Source of the DNA: Pueribacillus sp041725775
Lineage (GTDB): Bacteria > Bacillota > Bacilli > Bacillales > UBA6769
Length of the DNA stretch: 64,000 nucleotides
Direction of reading: 5' to 3'
NCBI RefSeq assembly: GCF_041725775.1
Contig: NZ_JBEUEL010000014.1
Span: 5,365 to 69,364 of the forward strand
Made by a program: the position numbers and the translations under genes. Below are positions 23,873 to 32,982 of this stretch, in pieces. The notes below the pieces were generated by a model. The model did no database searches and was not told the DNA's origin. It worked only from the letters and a program-made list of their open reading frames with translations. Each line of letters begins with the position of its first letter. Position 1 is the first letter of the stretch.

Positions 23873-25258
23873 ATGAAAATAAAAAAAGTATTAATTGCAA
23901 ATCGTGGTGAAATAGCTGTTCGAATTATTCGTGCGTGCAAAGAGCTAGATATTGAAACGGTCGCTGTTTATTCGCAAGCGGATAAAGATGCATTACACGT
24001 TCGGTTAGCTGATGAAGCATACTGTATTGGTCCGACAGCATCAAAAGATAGTTACTTAAATTATACGAACATTATGAGCATCGCAACGTTAACTGGTGTC
24101 GATGCCATTCATCCAGGATATGGCTTTTTAGCAGAGAATGCAGATTTTGCAGAGATTTGCAGAGAATGTAATGTGACATTCATCGGTCCTAGTCCTGAGG
24201 CCATTACAAAAATGGGTACGAAAGATGTCGCGCGCTCTACGATGAAAGAAGCGGGAGTTCCAATTGTACCAGGCTCCGAAGGAGTCATTGAAAATCTGGA
24301 TGAAGCGATAGCGATAGCGAAAGACATTGGATATCCTGTTATTATTAAAGCAACAGCTGGTGGCGGAGGTAAAGGTATTCGGGTTGCAAAAAACGAAAAA
24401 GAACTTATAAAAGGAATAACAATTACGCAACAAGAAGCCGAGACAGCATTCGGGAATCCTGGTGTTTATCTAGAAAAATACATAGAGGATTTTCGTCACG
24501 TGGAAATCCAAGTACTTGCTGATCATTACGGAAATACAATTCACCTCGGAGAACGGGATTGTTCCATCCAACGTCGTTTACAAAAGCTTGTTGAAGAAAC
24601 ACCTTCTCCAGCTTTAAACGAAGAAAAACGTAAAGAAATGGGAGAGGCTGCAGTTAGAGCTGCTAAAGCGGTTCACTATTCAGGCGCAGGAACGATCGAG
24701 TTTATTTATGATAAAGATGGGAATTTTTATTTTATGGAGATGAATACGCGCATTCAAGTTGAACATCCTGTAACTGAGATGGTCACTGGAGTTGACCTCA
24801 TTAAACAACAAATCCTCATCGCTGCAGGTGAAGAACTTACAATAAAACAGGAAGACGTCACATTAAATGGTTGGTCAATCGAATGCCGTATTAATGCGGA
24901 AGATCCAAATAAAAAGTTTATGCCTTCACCTGGAAAAGTAGAGATGTACTTACCGCCAGGAGGATTTGGTGTTCGAGTTGATTCTGCCGTATATCCCAGC
25001 TATGAAATATCACCTTTTTATGATTCAATGGTTGCAAAATTAATTACACACGGTGCAACACGTGAAGAAGCGATGGCAAGAATGAAACGAGCACTTGAAG
25101 AATTTGTCATTGATGGTGTTAAGACGACAATTCCTTTTCATATTAGATTGTTTAACCACGAAAAGTTTATTGAAGGTGATTTCAATACAAAATTTCTGGA
25201 TATGTATGATTTAACAGATAAAGCGGATGAAGAGGTGGCAAAACGAGATGGTTCATGA
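23873..25258 (+). CDS. accC: acetyl-CoA carboxylase biotin carboxylase subunit
   Basis: A 461-residue ATP-grasp enzyme. Visible features are KVLIANRGEIAVRIIRA (N-terminal), the glycine-rich ATP loop GGGGKGIRVA (about 163-172), the HPGYGFLAENADF segment, and EMNTRIQVEHPVTE of the active site. It carboxylates the biotin of AccB. The 3' end overlaps the asp23 gene by 11 bases. Confidence 0.97.
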   Translation: MKIKKVLIANRGEIAVRIIRACKELDIETVAVYSQADKDALHVRLADEAYCIGPTASKDSYLNYTNIMSIATLTGVDAIHPGYGFLAENADFAEICRECNVTFIGPSPEAITKMGTKDVARSTMKEAGVPIVPGSEGVIENLDEAIAIAKDIGYPVIIKATAGGGGKGIRVAKNEKELIKGITITQQEAETAFGNPGVYLEKYIEDFRHVEIQVLADHYGNTIHLGERDCSIQRRLQKLVEETPSPALNEEKRKEMGEAAVRAAKAVHYSGAGTIEFIYDKDGNFYFMEMNTRIQVEHPVTEMVTGVDLIKQQILIAAGEELTIKQEDVTLNGWSIECRINAEDPNKKFMPSPGKVEMYLPPGGFGVRVDSAVYPSYEISPFYDSMVAKLITHGATREEAMARMKRALEEFVIDGVKTTIPFHIRLFNHEKFIEGDFNTKFLDMYDLTDKADEEVAKRDGS

Positions 25259-25634
25259 AAATTATGAAACGGATGCGCTTGGAAAAGTAGAAATTTCCCC
25301 AGAAGTAATTGAAGTGATTGCAGCGATTGCAGCTTCAGACGTTGAAGGCGTTGCAGCCATGCGTGGAAACTTTGCAACAGGCGTTGCCGAAAGGTTTGGA
25401 CGTAAATCACACCGAAAAGGGGTTAAAGTAGATCTTACAGAACACGGAATCATCCTTGACGTGTATGTTGTCGTAGAGTATGGATATTCAATCCCAACTG
25501 TCGGTCAAGAAATTCAATCAAACATTAGACAAGAATTACAAAATATGACTGCACTCGATGTAAATGAGATAAACATTCATGTTGTTGGTATTCAATTTGA
25601 ACAAAAAGATAATTTTATGAGTGAAGATTATTAA
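25248..25634 (+). CDS. yqhY: Asp23/Gls24-family protein (YqhY)
   Basis: A 128-residue Asp23-family protein with the typical core KVEISPEVIEVIAAIAASDVEGV and a C-terminal INIHVVGIQFE. YqhY is encoded beside accBC in Bacillus and is thought to influence acetyl-CoA carboxylase output. The ATG at 25248 behind GAGGTGG is preferred to the start at 25227. A terminator follows. Confidence 0.93.
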   Translation: MVHENYETDALGKVEISPEVIEVIAAIAASDVEGVAAMRGNFATGVAERFGRKSHRKGVKVDLTEHGIILDVYVVVEYGYSIPTVGQEIQSNIRQELQNMTALDVNEINIHVVGIQFEQKDNFMSEDY

Positions 25635-25635
25635 A

Positions 25636-25668
25636 AAAATCAAAGGACATTCTTCCTTTGATTTTTTA
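25636..25668 (+). terminator. terminator after yqhY
   Basis: AAATCAAAGGA pairs with TCCTTTGATTT around a short loop, followed by TTTTATAATT. Confidence 0.9.
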
Positions 25669-25767
25669 TAATTAAAATAGATGTTTTCAAGTCACTCAAT
25701 TACGTTCAACTAACGCATCTGATGTTAACTTTAAAGACGCGTTAAACGATGAAAAGGAGAAAGAACA

Positions 25768-26157
25768 TTGAATAGAAGAACTGCACGTGAGAAAACGATC
25801 CAAGTCTTATTTCAATATGATGTAAGTAATATTGATGTTCAAGAAGCGAAAGAATACGTCTTGGATGACGGGCGAACTGATCCTTTTTTTGAACGCTTAG
25901 TGAGTGGTACGATGACGCAGCTTAATAAAATCGACGAACTCATTAAAAAACATTTAGAAAAATGGAGTTTTGAGCGGATCGCGAATGTCGATCGAGCGAT
26001 TTTGCGTTTAGCTGTTTACGAGTTACTATACGAAGAGGAAATACCGGTAAGTGTGACCGTTAATGAAGCAGTTGAACTTGCAAAAACATTTGGCGGTGAA
26101 GATTCGAACCGTTTCATCAACGGAGTATTGTCGAAAATTATGGAGGAAGAAAAATGA
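25768..26157 (+). CDS. nusB: transcription antitermination protein NusB
   Basis: A 129-residue all-helical RNA-binding protein: RRTAREKTIQVLFQYD at the N-terminus, then WSFERIANVDRAILRLAVYEL and VNEAVELAKTFGGEDSNRFINGVL. It acts with NusE on boxA in rRNA operons. The stop overlaps folD by 4 bases. Confidence 0.97.
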   Translation: MNRRTAREKTIQVLFQYDVSNIDVQEAKEYVLDDGRTDPFFERLVSGTMTQLNKIDELIKKHLEKWSFERIANVDRAILRLAVYELLYEEEIPVSVTVNEAVELAKTFGGEDSNRFINGVLSKIMEEEK

Positions 26158-27005
26158 CAGCACAAATAATTAATGGAAAAGAACTTTCACAGAAAAAACG
26201 CGAAGAAATGAAAATCGAAGTTGAAACATTAAGGAAACAAGGAATCACACCTGGGTTAGCTGTAATTATCGTTGGAACCGATCCAGCTTCACAAACGTAT
26301 GTAAGAGGGAAACAACGAGCTTGTGAAGAAATTGGGATACAATCACTTTTAATTGAGATGAAAGAAAGTACGACAGAAGCGCAACTAATAGCAAAAATAG
26401 ATGAATTAAATAAAGAAGACTCAATTGACGGTATTTTAGTCCAGCTACCACTACCATCACAAATAAACGAACAAGCAATTATCGAAAAAATCTCACCGAA
26501 TAAGGACGTTGATGGATTTCACCCGATTAACATCGGAAGAATGATGACGGGACAAGATTGTTTTTTACCATGCACTCCTCATGGGATTATTGAAATGGTA
26601 AAATCAAAACAAATTGACATCGAAGGTAAACATGTCGTTGTTGTAGGTCGTAGTAACATTGTCGGAAAGCCTGTTGGACAACTATTCCTAAACGAACATG
26701 CAACAGTTACTTACTGTCATTCGAGAACAAATGACTTGAAAGCTTATACTTCTCAGGCGGATATTTTAATTGCAGCAGCAGGAAAACAACATTTGATTCA
26801 AGGTGAGTATGTCAAACGAGGAGCAACAGTCATTGACGTTGGGATTCATCGTCTAGAAAATGGGAAATTAACTGGAGATGTAAACTTTGATGAAGTGAAA
26901 GAAAAAGCGGCGTATATTACGCCAGTCCCGGGCGGAGTCGGTCCAATGACGATTACAATGCTTTTACACAATACAATTCAATCTGCAAAGCGATTCCGAG
27001 CATAA
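26154..27005 (+). CDS. folD: methylenetetrahydrofolate dehydrogenase/cyclohydrolase
   Basis: A 283-residue bifunctional folate enzyme. Motifs are VGTDPASQTYVRGKQRAC (catalytic Lys), DGILVQLPLPSQI, PNKDVDGFHPINIGRM and PVPGGVGPMTITMLL. It interconverts methylene- and formyl-tetrahydrofolate for purines and formyl-Met. It is coupled to nusB. Confidence 0.97.
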   Translation: MTAQIINGKELSQKKREEMKIEVETLRKQGITPGLAVIIVGTDPASQTYVRGKQRACEEIGIQSLLIEMKESTTEAQLIAKIDELNKEDSIDGILVQLPLPSQINEQAIIEKISPNKDVDGFHPINIGRMMTGQDCFLPCTPHGIIEMVKSKQIDIEGKHVVVVGRSNIVGKPVGQLFLNEHATVTYCHSRTNDLKAYTSQADILIAAAGKQHLIQGEYVKRGATVIDVGIHRLENGKLTGDVNFDEVKEKAAYITPVPGGVGPMTITMLLHNTIQSAKRFRA

Positions 27006-27124
27006 TAATAATAGTGAGTATTCAAAAGACGTACAACGAGACACAAGTGTCACCTTATACAAGAACGACCTACCCCATCCATCCGAAAGTATTGCTCGCT
27101 GAACGAATTGTGTTATATAAAGGA

Positions 27125-27163
27125 GCTAATTTTGCTAAGGTAGCAATACAAAAGCAAATTAGC
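27125..27163 (+). other. intergenic hairpin between folD and xseA
   Basis: GCTAATTTTGCT and AGCAAATTAGC pair over 11 positions around a 16-base loop. No T run follows, so it is not a classical terminator. A weak frame from a GTG at 27014 to 27190 (58 residues, no ribosome site) crosses it and was not accepted as a gene. Confidence 0.45.
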
Positions 27164-27214
27164 AAAGTGATGAACTGTGTCTTTGAATAACCTTTTTAAG
27201 GATAGTGATCCGAG

Positions 27215-28564
27215 ATGGAGCAAGAACAATATTTAACAATTACAGCGTTAACACGATACATTAAACGACAATTTGATCGGGATACACTTTTAAATAACGT
27301 ATGGGTTCGCGGTGAAATTTCGAATTTCAAACTACATTCACGAGGACATATGTACTTTACTCTTAAAGATGAAAATGCACGTATCCAAAGCGTCATGTTT
27401 GCAGGTAATAACCGTTCATTGCAATTTAGACCTGAGGACGGAATGAAAGTACTTGTTCGAGGGGACGTAACAGTTTATGAGCCGTACGGTCAATATCAAC
27501 TTTATGCTAGAGAAATGCAACCTGATGGCATCGGTGCCCTTTTTTTAGCCTTTGAAAAATTGAAGCAAAAACTTGAAGAGGAAGGGTTATTTGCAACAGA
27601 AGTAAAGAAACCATTACCGCGGTACCCTAGAGAAATAGGTGTTATCACATCTCGAACAGGAGCAGCAGTACGCGATATTTTTACCACTATCAAACGGCGT
27701 TATCCGATTGCCAAAATCACATTATTTCCAGTCGATGTTCAAGGTGAATTTGCTGCACCATCGATTGCCAAAGCGATCCAAATGGCGAACATGCTGAACA
27801 AACATGACGTATTAATCGTTGGACGCGGTGGTGGATCTATCGAAGATTTATGGCCATTTAACGAAGAAGCTGTTGCCCGTAGTATTTTTTCTTCAACGAT
27901 CCCGATTATATCTGCAGTCGGTCATGAAACTGATTTTACAATTGCTGATTTTGTAGCAGATGTCCGAGCGGCAACACCGACAGCAGCTGCGGAACTTGCG
28001 GTTCCACAACTCACTGAGATTCACGAAAAAGTTTTTGAACGGCAAGGTAGGCTAATACGTGCAGTAATGAACAGGTTACAATTTGAAAAAAAGCGGTTAA
28101 CCCATTTACAACATTCGTATGCTTTTCGATATCCACTACAACTAATCAGACAAAAAAATCAAGATTTGGATCGGTTACTTGAACGGTTAAGACGTGAGAT
28201 GAACGTTCAAGTTGAAAGAAAGGTTGAAAAGTGGAAAAATATTGATCAACAAATTCGTCATAAACATCCGAAACGTTTACTTATCGAAGCAAAAGAACAA
28301 AGAATGCAGATTACGAAACGATTAATCCGCGAAATGAAACAGCGTCATAAAGAAAGTATGATGGATTTTCAACAAAACATCTCAAAACTTTCAGCTCTGA
28401 GTCCATTGAACGTTATGGAGAGGGGCTATAGTTTCATAACAAAAGAAGGACAAGTCGTAAATTCAATAAAAAATGTACAATTAAGTGATATGATTAAAGT
28501 TAATTTAAAAGACGGCCAATTGGATTGTCATGTATGGGGAATGGAGGAGTCAAAAAATGAGTGA
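27215..28564 (+). CDS. xseA: exodeoxyribonuclease VII large subunit
   Basis: A 449-residue nuclease subunit. An OB fold at the N-terminus (VRGEISNFKLHSRGHMYFTLKD) is followed by the catalytic domain (TSRTGAAVRDI, VGRGGGSIEDLWPFNEE, SAVGHETDFTIADFVAD) and long coiled-coil helices. It degrades single-stranded DNA with XseB. The stop overlaps xseB by 8 bases. Confidence 0.97.
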   Translation: MEQEQYLTITALTRYIKRQFDRDTLLNNVWVRGEISNFKLHSRGHMYFTLKDENARIQSVMFAGNNRSLQFRPEDGMKVLVRGDVTVYEPYGQYQLYAREMQPDGIGALFLAFEKLKQKLEEEGLFATEVKKPLPRYPREIGVITSRTGAAVRDIFTTIKRRYPIAKITLFPVDVQGEFAAPSIAKAIQMANMLNKHDVLIVGRGGGSIEDLWPFNEEAVARSIFSSTIPIISAVGHETDFTIADFVADVRAATPTAAAELAVPQLTEIHEKVFERQGRLIRAVMNRLQFEKKRLTHLQHSYAFRYPLQLIRQKNQDLDRLLERLRREMNVQVERKVEKWKNIDQQIRHKHPKRLLIEAKEQRMQITKRLIREMKQRHKESMMDFQQNISKLSALSPLNVMERGYSFITKEGQVVNSIKNVQLSDMIKVNLKDGQLDCHVWGMEESKNE

Positions 28565-28796
28565 TAACCGAAACTCACCTAAAACATTTGAACAAGAAAT
28601 GGAAGAATTAGAAACGATTGTTGAACGTCTAGAGGATGGCGAAGTAGCGCTTGAAGAAGCCATTTCACTCTTTAAAACAGGAATGGAATTATCAAAAAGT
28701 TGTCATGATAAGTTACAATCAATTGAAAAACAATTAGATCAAATGATCGATGAAGATGGAGAAATTATTCCCTTTCAAATTCAGGAGGAAGAATGA
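28557..28796 (+). CDS. xseB: exodeoxyribonuclease VII small subunit
   Basis: A 79-residue helical protein: TFEQEMEELETIVERLEDGE and LEEAISLFKTGMELSKSCHD are diagnostic of XseB. The ATG at 28557 behind GGAGG is preferred to the longer frame. It overlaps xseA at its start and ispA at its end. Confidence 0.96.
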   Translation: MSDNRNSPKTFEQEMEELETIVERLEDGEVALEEAISLFKTGMELSKSCHDKLQSIEKQLDQMIDEDGEIIPFQIQEEE

Positions 28797-29701
28797 CTTT
28801 ACAGCATAAAGAAAACGACATCACCCTTTATTTAAATAATGTTAGAAAGCAAATTAATCAACATCTTGCAAAATTAATTTCTAAATTAGAAGGTCCAAAA
28901 ACGTTAATAGATGCGATGACATATTCGCTTTCAGCTGGTGGCAAGCGAATTCGACCTATTTTACTACTTGCAACGATTGACGCGTTTGGAGAGCGAACTG
29001 AGAAAGGACTAACCGTCGCATGCGCAATTGAAATGTTGCATACATACTCATTAATTCACGATGATTTACCAGCAATGGATGATGATGATTTAAGAAGAGG
29101 TAAGCCGACGAATCACAAAGTTTTCGGTGAGGCGTTTGCTATACTAGCTGGAGATGCACTATTAACACATAGCTTTGAACTCATTTCTTCATTAAATGAA
29201 GCAGATATTTCGAGTGACATGCAAGTGGAGTTAGTCAGACGTTTAGCACTAGCAACAGGTCCAGAAGGCATGGTAGGTGGACAAGCAGAAGATTTAATTG
29301 CTGAAAATAACCCTCATTTAACTGTAGAAGAATTAGAAAATATCCATTTCAATAAAACAGGCCAACTCATAATATATTCTGTCATAGCTGGTGCAATTTT
29401 ATCAGGAGCGAGTATGGCGCAAATGCAGGAATTAGAACAGTTTGCCTATCATTTAGGTATTGCTTTCCAAATACAAGATGACATTTTAGATGTTGAAGGC
29501 GACATCCAAAAAACTGGCAAGCCGATCGGCAGTGATTACCAAAATGAAAAAGGGACATATCCAAAATTATTAACGATAGATGGTGCGAAAAGAAGGTTAA
29601 CAGAGCATATAGAAAGTGGTTTGCAATTTTTGCGTAATACAAATATAAATCATGATAAACTAGAGCAAATCGCAATGTATATAATAAATAGGGATAATTG
29701 A
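28793..29701 (+). CDS. ispA: polyprenyl (farnesyl) diphosphate synthase
   Basis: A 302-residue prenyltransferase. The first Asp-rich motif DDLPAMDDDDLRRG (about residues 86-99) and the second DDILDVEGD are present, with the isopentenyl-PP binding GGKRIRP near 49. It builds C15 prenyl diphosphate. Its stop codon lies inside the -35 of the OLE RNA promoter. Confidence 0.96.
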   Translation: MTLQHKENDITLYLNNVRKQINQHLAKLISKLEGPKTLIDAMTYSLSAGGKRIRPILLLATIDAFGERTEKGLTVACAIEMLHTYSLIHDDLPAMDDDDLRRGKPTNHKVFGEAFAILAGDALLTHSFELISSLNEADISSDMQVELVRRLALATGPEGMVGGQAEDLIAENNPHLTVEELENIHFNKTGQLIIYSVIAGAILSGASMAQMQELEQFAYHLGIAFQIQDDILDVEGDIQKTGKPIGSDYQNEKGTYPKLLTIDGAKRRLTEHIESGLQFLRNTNINHDKLEQIAMYIINRDN

Positions 29702-29726
29702 GTTCCACCTTATCGCATGATATAAT
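29698..29726 (+). promoter_or_regulatory. promoter of the OLE RNA
   Basis: TTGAGT (29698-29703) and TATAAT (29721-29726) are separated by 17 bases. A start near 29733 would lie a few bases before the terminal stem of the RNA. The -35 overlaps the ispA stop codon. Confidence 0.75.
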
Positions 29727-29739
29727 AAAAGTATAAATC

Positions 29740-30334
29740 GGAGTGGTGCAGTATTCTAGTCAACCCTCCATTTCTGAAGGCGGGGCTAAAAATCCGCTAA
29801 AGGGCACATCGATGAAGTTCCTTGTGACGGCTTGAGGCGCCCAGCCTTGGGTCGATGCTGGGAGTTAAGGTTGTAGGGCGATCCACAAGGGCATGTGGGC
29901 GTTGACCCTGCTTCCGCGGAGGCCCATACTTGTGATGACCCGTACTCGAGACGGTCATGATGGGATGGGGTATGAACCTGTTTTGCAGGGAAACCTGCTA
30001 ACAGCGTAGCCTGCCTTGCGTGGCGTAGTGGGGATAGTGAGTTACCGTTTATTCGAAATTTGACCGGTCATTCCGAATCGACGCTGTCACTTGAAACCTA
30101 TGCTGCAAAAGAGGCTAGGAAATGGTAAAAGGTTGTTGAGGAAAACTCCTAGACTGTTCGACGTGACATTTAAAAGGGATTATAGTACGGACTAAGTGGT
30201 AATCCAGTCCGGCGTATGGCGACAACGTCGATATCGCTTTAAAGGGAAACCGCCAAGGTGGTAACGCCTCGGTAGTGATATGGGAAAACCTACTGGACCT
30301 AAGCCGTAGTTTTTACCTTTTAAATGACCACTCC
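29740..30334 (+). ncRNA. ole: OLE RNA (ornate, large, extremophilic RNA)
   Basis: A non-coding stretch of about 595 bases between ispA and oapA/dxs, G/C-richer than its neighbours, with no open frame. The ends pair (GGAGTGGT 29740-29747 with ACCACTCC 30327-30334). Numerous local stems and purine-rich linkers are visible, for example GGGCACATCGATGAAG-type and CAAGGGCATGTGGGCGTTG segments characteristic of OLE. Place (xseB-ispA-OLE-oapA-dxs) and size agree with the OLE RNA of Bacillus halodurans, which forms a membrane complex with OapA and is linked to cold, alcohol and Mg2+ tolerance. The exact processed ends cannot be set by eye. Confidence 0.93.
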
Positions 30335-30467
30335 ATACATAAATTGATCGTTTACGTTGTAAATGTTCTTTAAAAACAGAAGATATTAAGAGGAATATCG
30401 TCGGATTGGATGTAGAACGATAATGAGTAGCATATACTTAGCAATCATACCTCTTTAAGGAGAATAT

Positions 30468-31070
30468 ATGAAACTGCCTTTTGATAAATCAATCAACTGG
30501 AGTATAGGAATAGCCGTTATCACATTCGTGTTAGCGGCTCTTTTTTCAATCATATCTACTGCAATGTTAAGCGGGGTAACGTGGGCTGCAGGTATGGTTG
30601 TTGTTTTTTGTATTGTACTTATAGGCATATTTTTTGATATTATTGGTGTAGCTGCAACGGCTGCCCAAGAAAAGCCTTTTCACGCAATGGCTGCAGAAAA
30701 AGTTCCTGGTGCAAAGCAAGCGATAGTGATCTGTAGAAATGCTGATCGTGTTGCAAGCTTTTGTAATGATGTGATTGGTGACATATCAGGTATTGTCAGT
30801 GGAACAGCTTCTGCTATCGTTGTTATTCAATTGTCTTTTCAATTTGGACATGGAGATGGATCACTTTTTCAAACAATCGTCTCTATATTGTTCACAAGTG
30901 TCGTTGCTGCCACTACCGTCGGGGGAAAAGCATTTGGAAAAACGTACGCGATTCGCTATTCGAAAAATGTTATCTTTCAAGTAGGTCGATTGTTCTATAT
31001 ACTAGAAGACAAGCTAAAAATTAAAATAACCCCACGGCTTTTCAATACAAAAAGGCAGAAAACGAAATGA
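30468..31070 (+). CDS. oapA: OLE-associated membrane protein OapA
   Basis: A 200-residue protein with about four hydrophobic helices (near residues 10-32, 37-62, 113-132 and 133-150) and a very basic C-terminus (RLFNTKRQKTK). It sits directly downstream of OLE RNA and before dxs, the fixed place of oapA. In B. halodurans OapA binds OLE RNA and anchors it to the membrane. The segment between helices two and three (KQAIVICRNADRVASFCNDV) recalls the DUF21-type layout of Mg2+ transport proteins; this is an inference by eye. AAGGAG precedes the ATG. Confidence 0.92.
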   Translation: MKLPFDKSINWSIGIAVITFVLAALFSIISTAMLSGVTWAAGMVVVFCIVLIGIFFDIIGVAATAAQEKPFHAMAAEKVPGAKQAIVICRNADRVASFCNDVIGDISGIVSGTASAIVVIQLSFQFGHGDGSLFQTIVSILFTSVVAATTVGGKAFGKTYAIRYSKNVIFQVGRLFYILEDKLKIKITPRLFNTKRQKTK

Positions 31071-31086
31071 AAGTGAGGACAAACTG

Positions 31087-32982
31087 ATGGATTTAAGAAT
31101 GATTAAAGATCCCTCATTTTTGAAACATTACACGAATAAAGAATTAACGGCACTTGCCGACAAGATACGTTCATTTTTAATTGAAAAATTATCGGTCACT
31201 GGAGGTCATTTAGGACCGAACTTAGGAGTAGTTGAGCTTACGATTGCACTCCATAAAATGTTTGACAGCCCGAAAGACAAATTGATTTGGGATGTTGGTC
31301 ATCAATCTTACGTTCATAAAATATTAACAGGTCGAGCAGATAAATTTGAGACGTTAAGAAAATATAAAGGCCTGTCAGGATTTCCTAAACGAAATGAAAG
31401 TGAACATGATTGTTGGGAAACAGGACATAGTTCAACTTCATTATCAGCATCGATGGGAATGGTCGTTGCAAGAGATTTACGTGGAACGAATGAACATGTT
31501 GTAGCCATTATAGGAGATGGAGCGCTCACAGGTGGAATGGCATTAGAAGCACTGAATCATATCGGCGATGAAAAGAAAAATTTAATCGTTGTGCTGAATG
31601 ACAATGAAATGTCGATCGCACCTAACGTTGGAGCTTTACACAATATGCTTAGCCGCATGCGAACAGCAGGAAAGTATAATAAAGCAAAAGATGACATTGA
31701 ATATTTAATGAAGAAAATTCCTGCCTTTGGAGGCAAAATTGCATCAGCAGCAGAAAGAGTAAAAGACAGTTTTAAATATTTACTCGTTCCCGGAATGTTT
31801 TTTGAAGAGCTTGGTTTTAAATATTTAGGGCCTGTCGATGGGCATAATTTTGATGATCTCATCGAAAATATGAGCTATGCAAAAAAAACTGCTGGCCCCG
31901 TTCTCATTCATGCAATTACGAAGAAAGGGAAAGGTTACTCACCAGCCGAAAATGACAAAATTGGAACATGGCATGGATTAGGTCCATACAAAATTGAAAG
32001 TGGAGAAGTCATTAAACAAGCGAGTAAAGGTCCTAGCTATAGTAACGTAGTTAGTGAAACATTACGCAAAATTGCAAGAAAAGATGAGAAAATTGTTGTT
32101 ATTACTCCTGCAATGACAATTGGATCAAAGTTGGAAGGATTTGAAGAAGAATTTCCAGATCGACTTTTTGATGTCGGAATCGCTGAACAACATGCTGTCA
32201 CCATGGCTGCAGGTTTAGCAATAGAAAATATGAAACCTGTTTTATCAATCTATTCGACTTTTTTACAGCGTGGATATGACCAGCTCGTTCATGATGTCTG
32301 CAGACAAAATCTGAATGTCGTTTTTGCAGTAGATCGGGCAGGCTTTGTTGGAGCTGACGGTGAAACACATCACGGTGTCTTTGACATTAACTTCATGAGA
32401 CATATTCCTAATTTAACGATTTTGATGGCAAAGGACGAAAATGAACTTCAACATATGGTTTATACAGCTGTACAGCATGACGGGCCAATCGCTGTACGTT
32501 TTCCGCGCGGAAATGGATTAGGGATTAAAATGGATGAACAACTGAAAACGATACCGATAGGGAAGTGGGAAATATTACGTAATGGTTCAGACGTTGCATT
32601 GCTCTCCTTTGGTCCGATGTTACAAGAAGTTTTAAGTGCTGCTGAAGAATTGAAGAAGTACGGAATTTACGCTCGTGTCATTAATGCAAGAAGTATTAAA
32701 CCATTAGATGAAGATATGCTAATTGAACTTGGCAATGAAGGTATTCCTATTGTTTCAATTGAAGAAGCCGTGTTACACGGTGGATTTGGCAGTGCAGTAC
32801 TTGAATTTATGAGTAATCAAAAGTTCTCCTCAAATATCGAAAGGATTGGAATACCTGATGAATATATCGAACATGGCAGTGTTTCGGACTTATTAGCTGA
32901 AGTTGGCTTAACGAAACAACAGATCGTTGAGCGGGTAAAAACGATGGTTCAAAAACATTTGAGGGCTTTAAAAAATGGCTAA
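31087..32982 (+). CDS. dxs: 1-deoxy-D-xylulose-5-phosphate synthase
   Basis: A 631-residue thiamine-diphosphate enzyme, the first step of the MEP isoprenoid pathway. Motifs are GGHLGPNLGVVELT, the TPP motif IGDGALTGGMALEALN, and DRAGFVGADGETHHGVFD of the transketolase domain. The stop overlaps tlyA by 8 bases. The neighbour ispA uses the pathway products. Confidence 0.97.
   Translation: MDLRMIKDPSFLKHYTNKELTALADKIRSFLIEKLSVTGGHLGPNLGVVELTIALHKMFDSPKDKLIWDVGHQSYVHKILTGRADKFETLRKYKGLSGFPKRNESEHDCWETGHSSTSLSASMGMVVARDLRGTNEHVVAIIGDGALTGGMALEALNHIGDEKKNLIVVLNDNEMSIAPNVGALHNMLSRMRTAGKYNKAKDDIEYLMKKIPAFGGKIASAAERVKDSFKYLLVPGMFFEELGFKYLGPVDGHNFDDLIENMSYAKKTAGPVLIHAITKKGKGYSPAENDKIGTWHGLGPYKIESGEVIKQASKGPSYSNVVSETLRKIARKDEKIVVITPAMTIGSKLEGFEEEFPDRLFDVGIAEQHAVTMAAGLAIENMKPVLSIYSTFLQRGYDQLVHDVCRQNLNVVFAVDRAGFVGADGETHHGVFDINFMRHIPNLTILMAKDENELQHMVYTAVQHDGPIAVRFPRGNGLGIKMDEQLKTIPIGKWEILRNGSDVALLSFGPMLQEVLSAAEELKKYGIYARVINARSIKPLDEDMLIELGNEGIPIVSIEEAVLHGGFGSAVLEFMSNQKFSSNIERIGIPDEYIEHGSVSDLLAEVGLTKQQIVERVKTMVQKHLRALKNG

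Noticed and set aside
27014..27190. 58-codon frame from GTG between folD and xseA
   Set aside because: No ribosome site, no ATG, and it runs through the intergenic hairpin; no such gene is known at this place.
29760..30310. Possible self-splicing intron or riboswitch in the ispA-dxs gap
   Set aside because: There is no GTGCG start, no domain V-like end and no RT frame; gene context and terminal pairing fit OLE RNA better.
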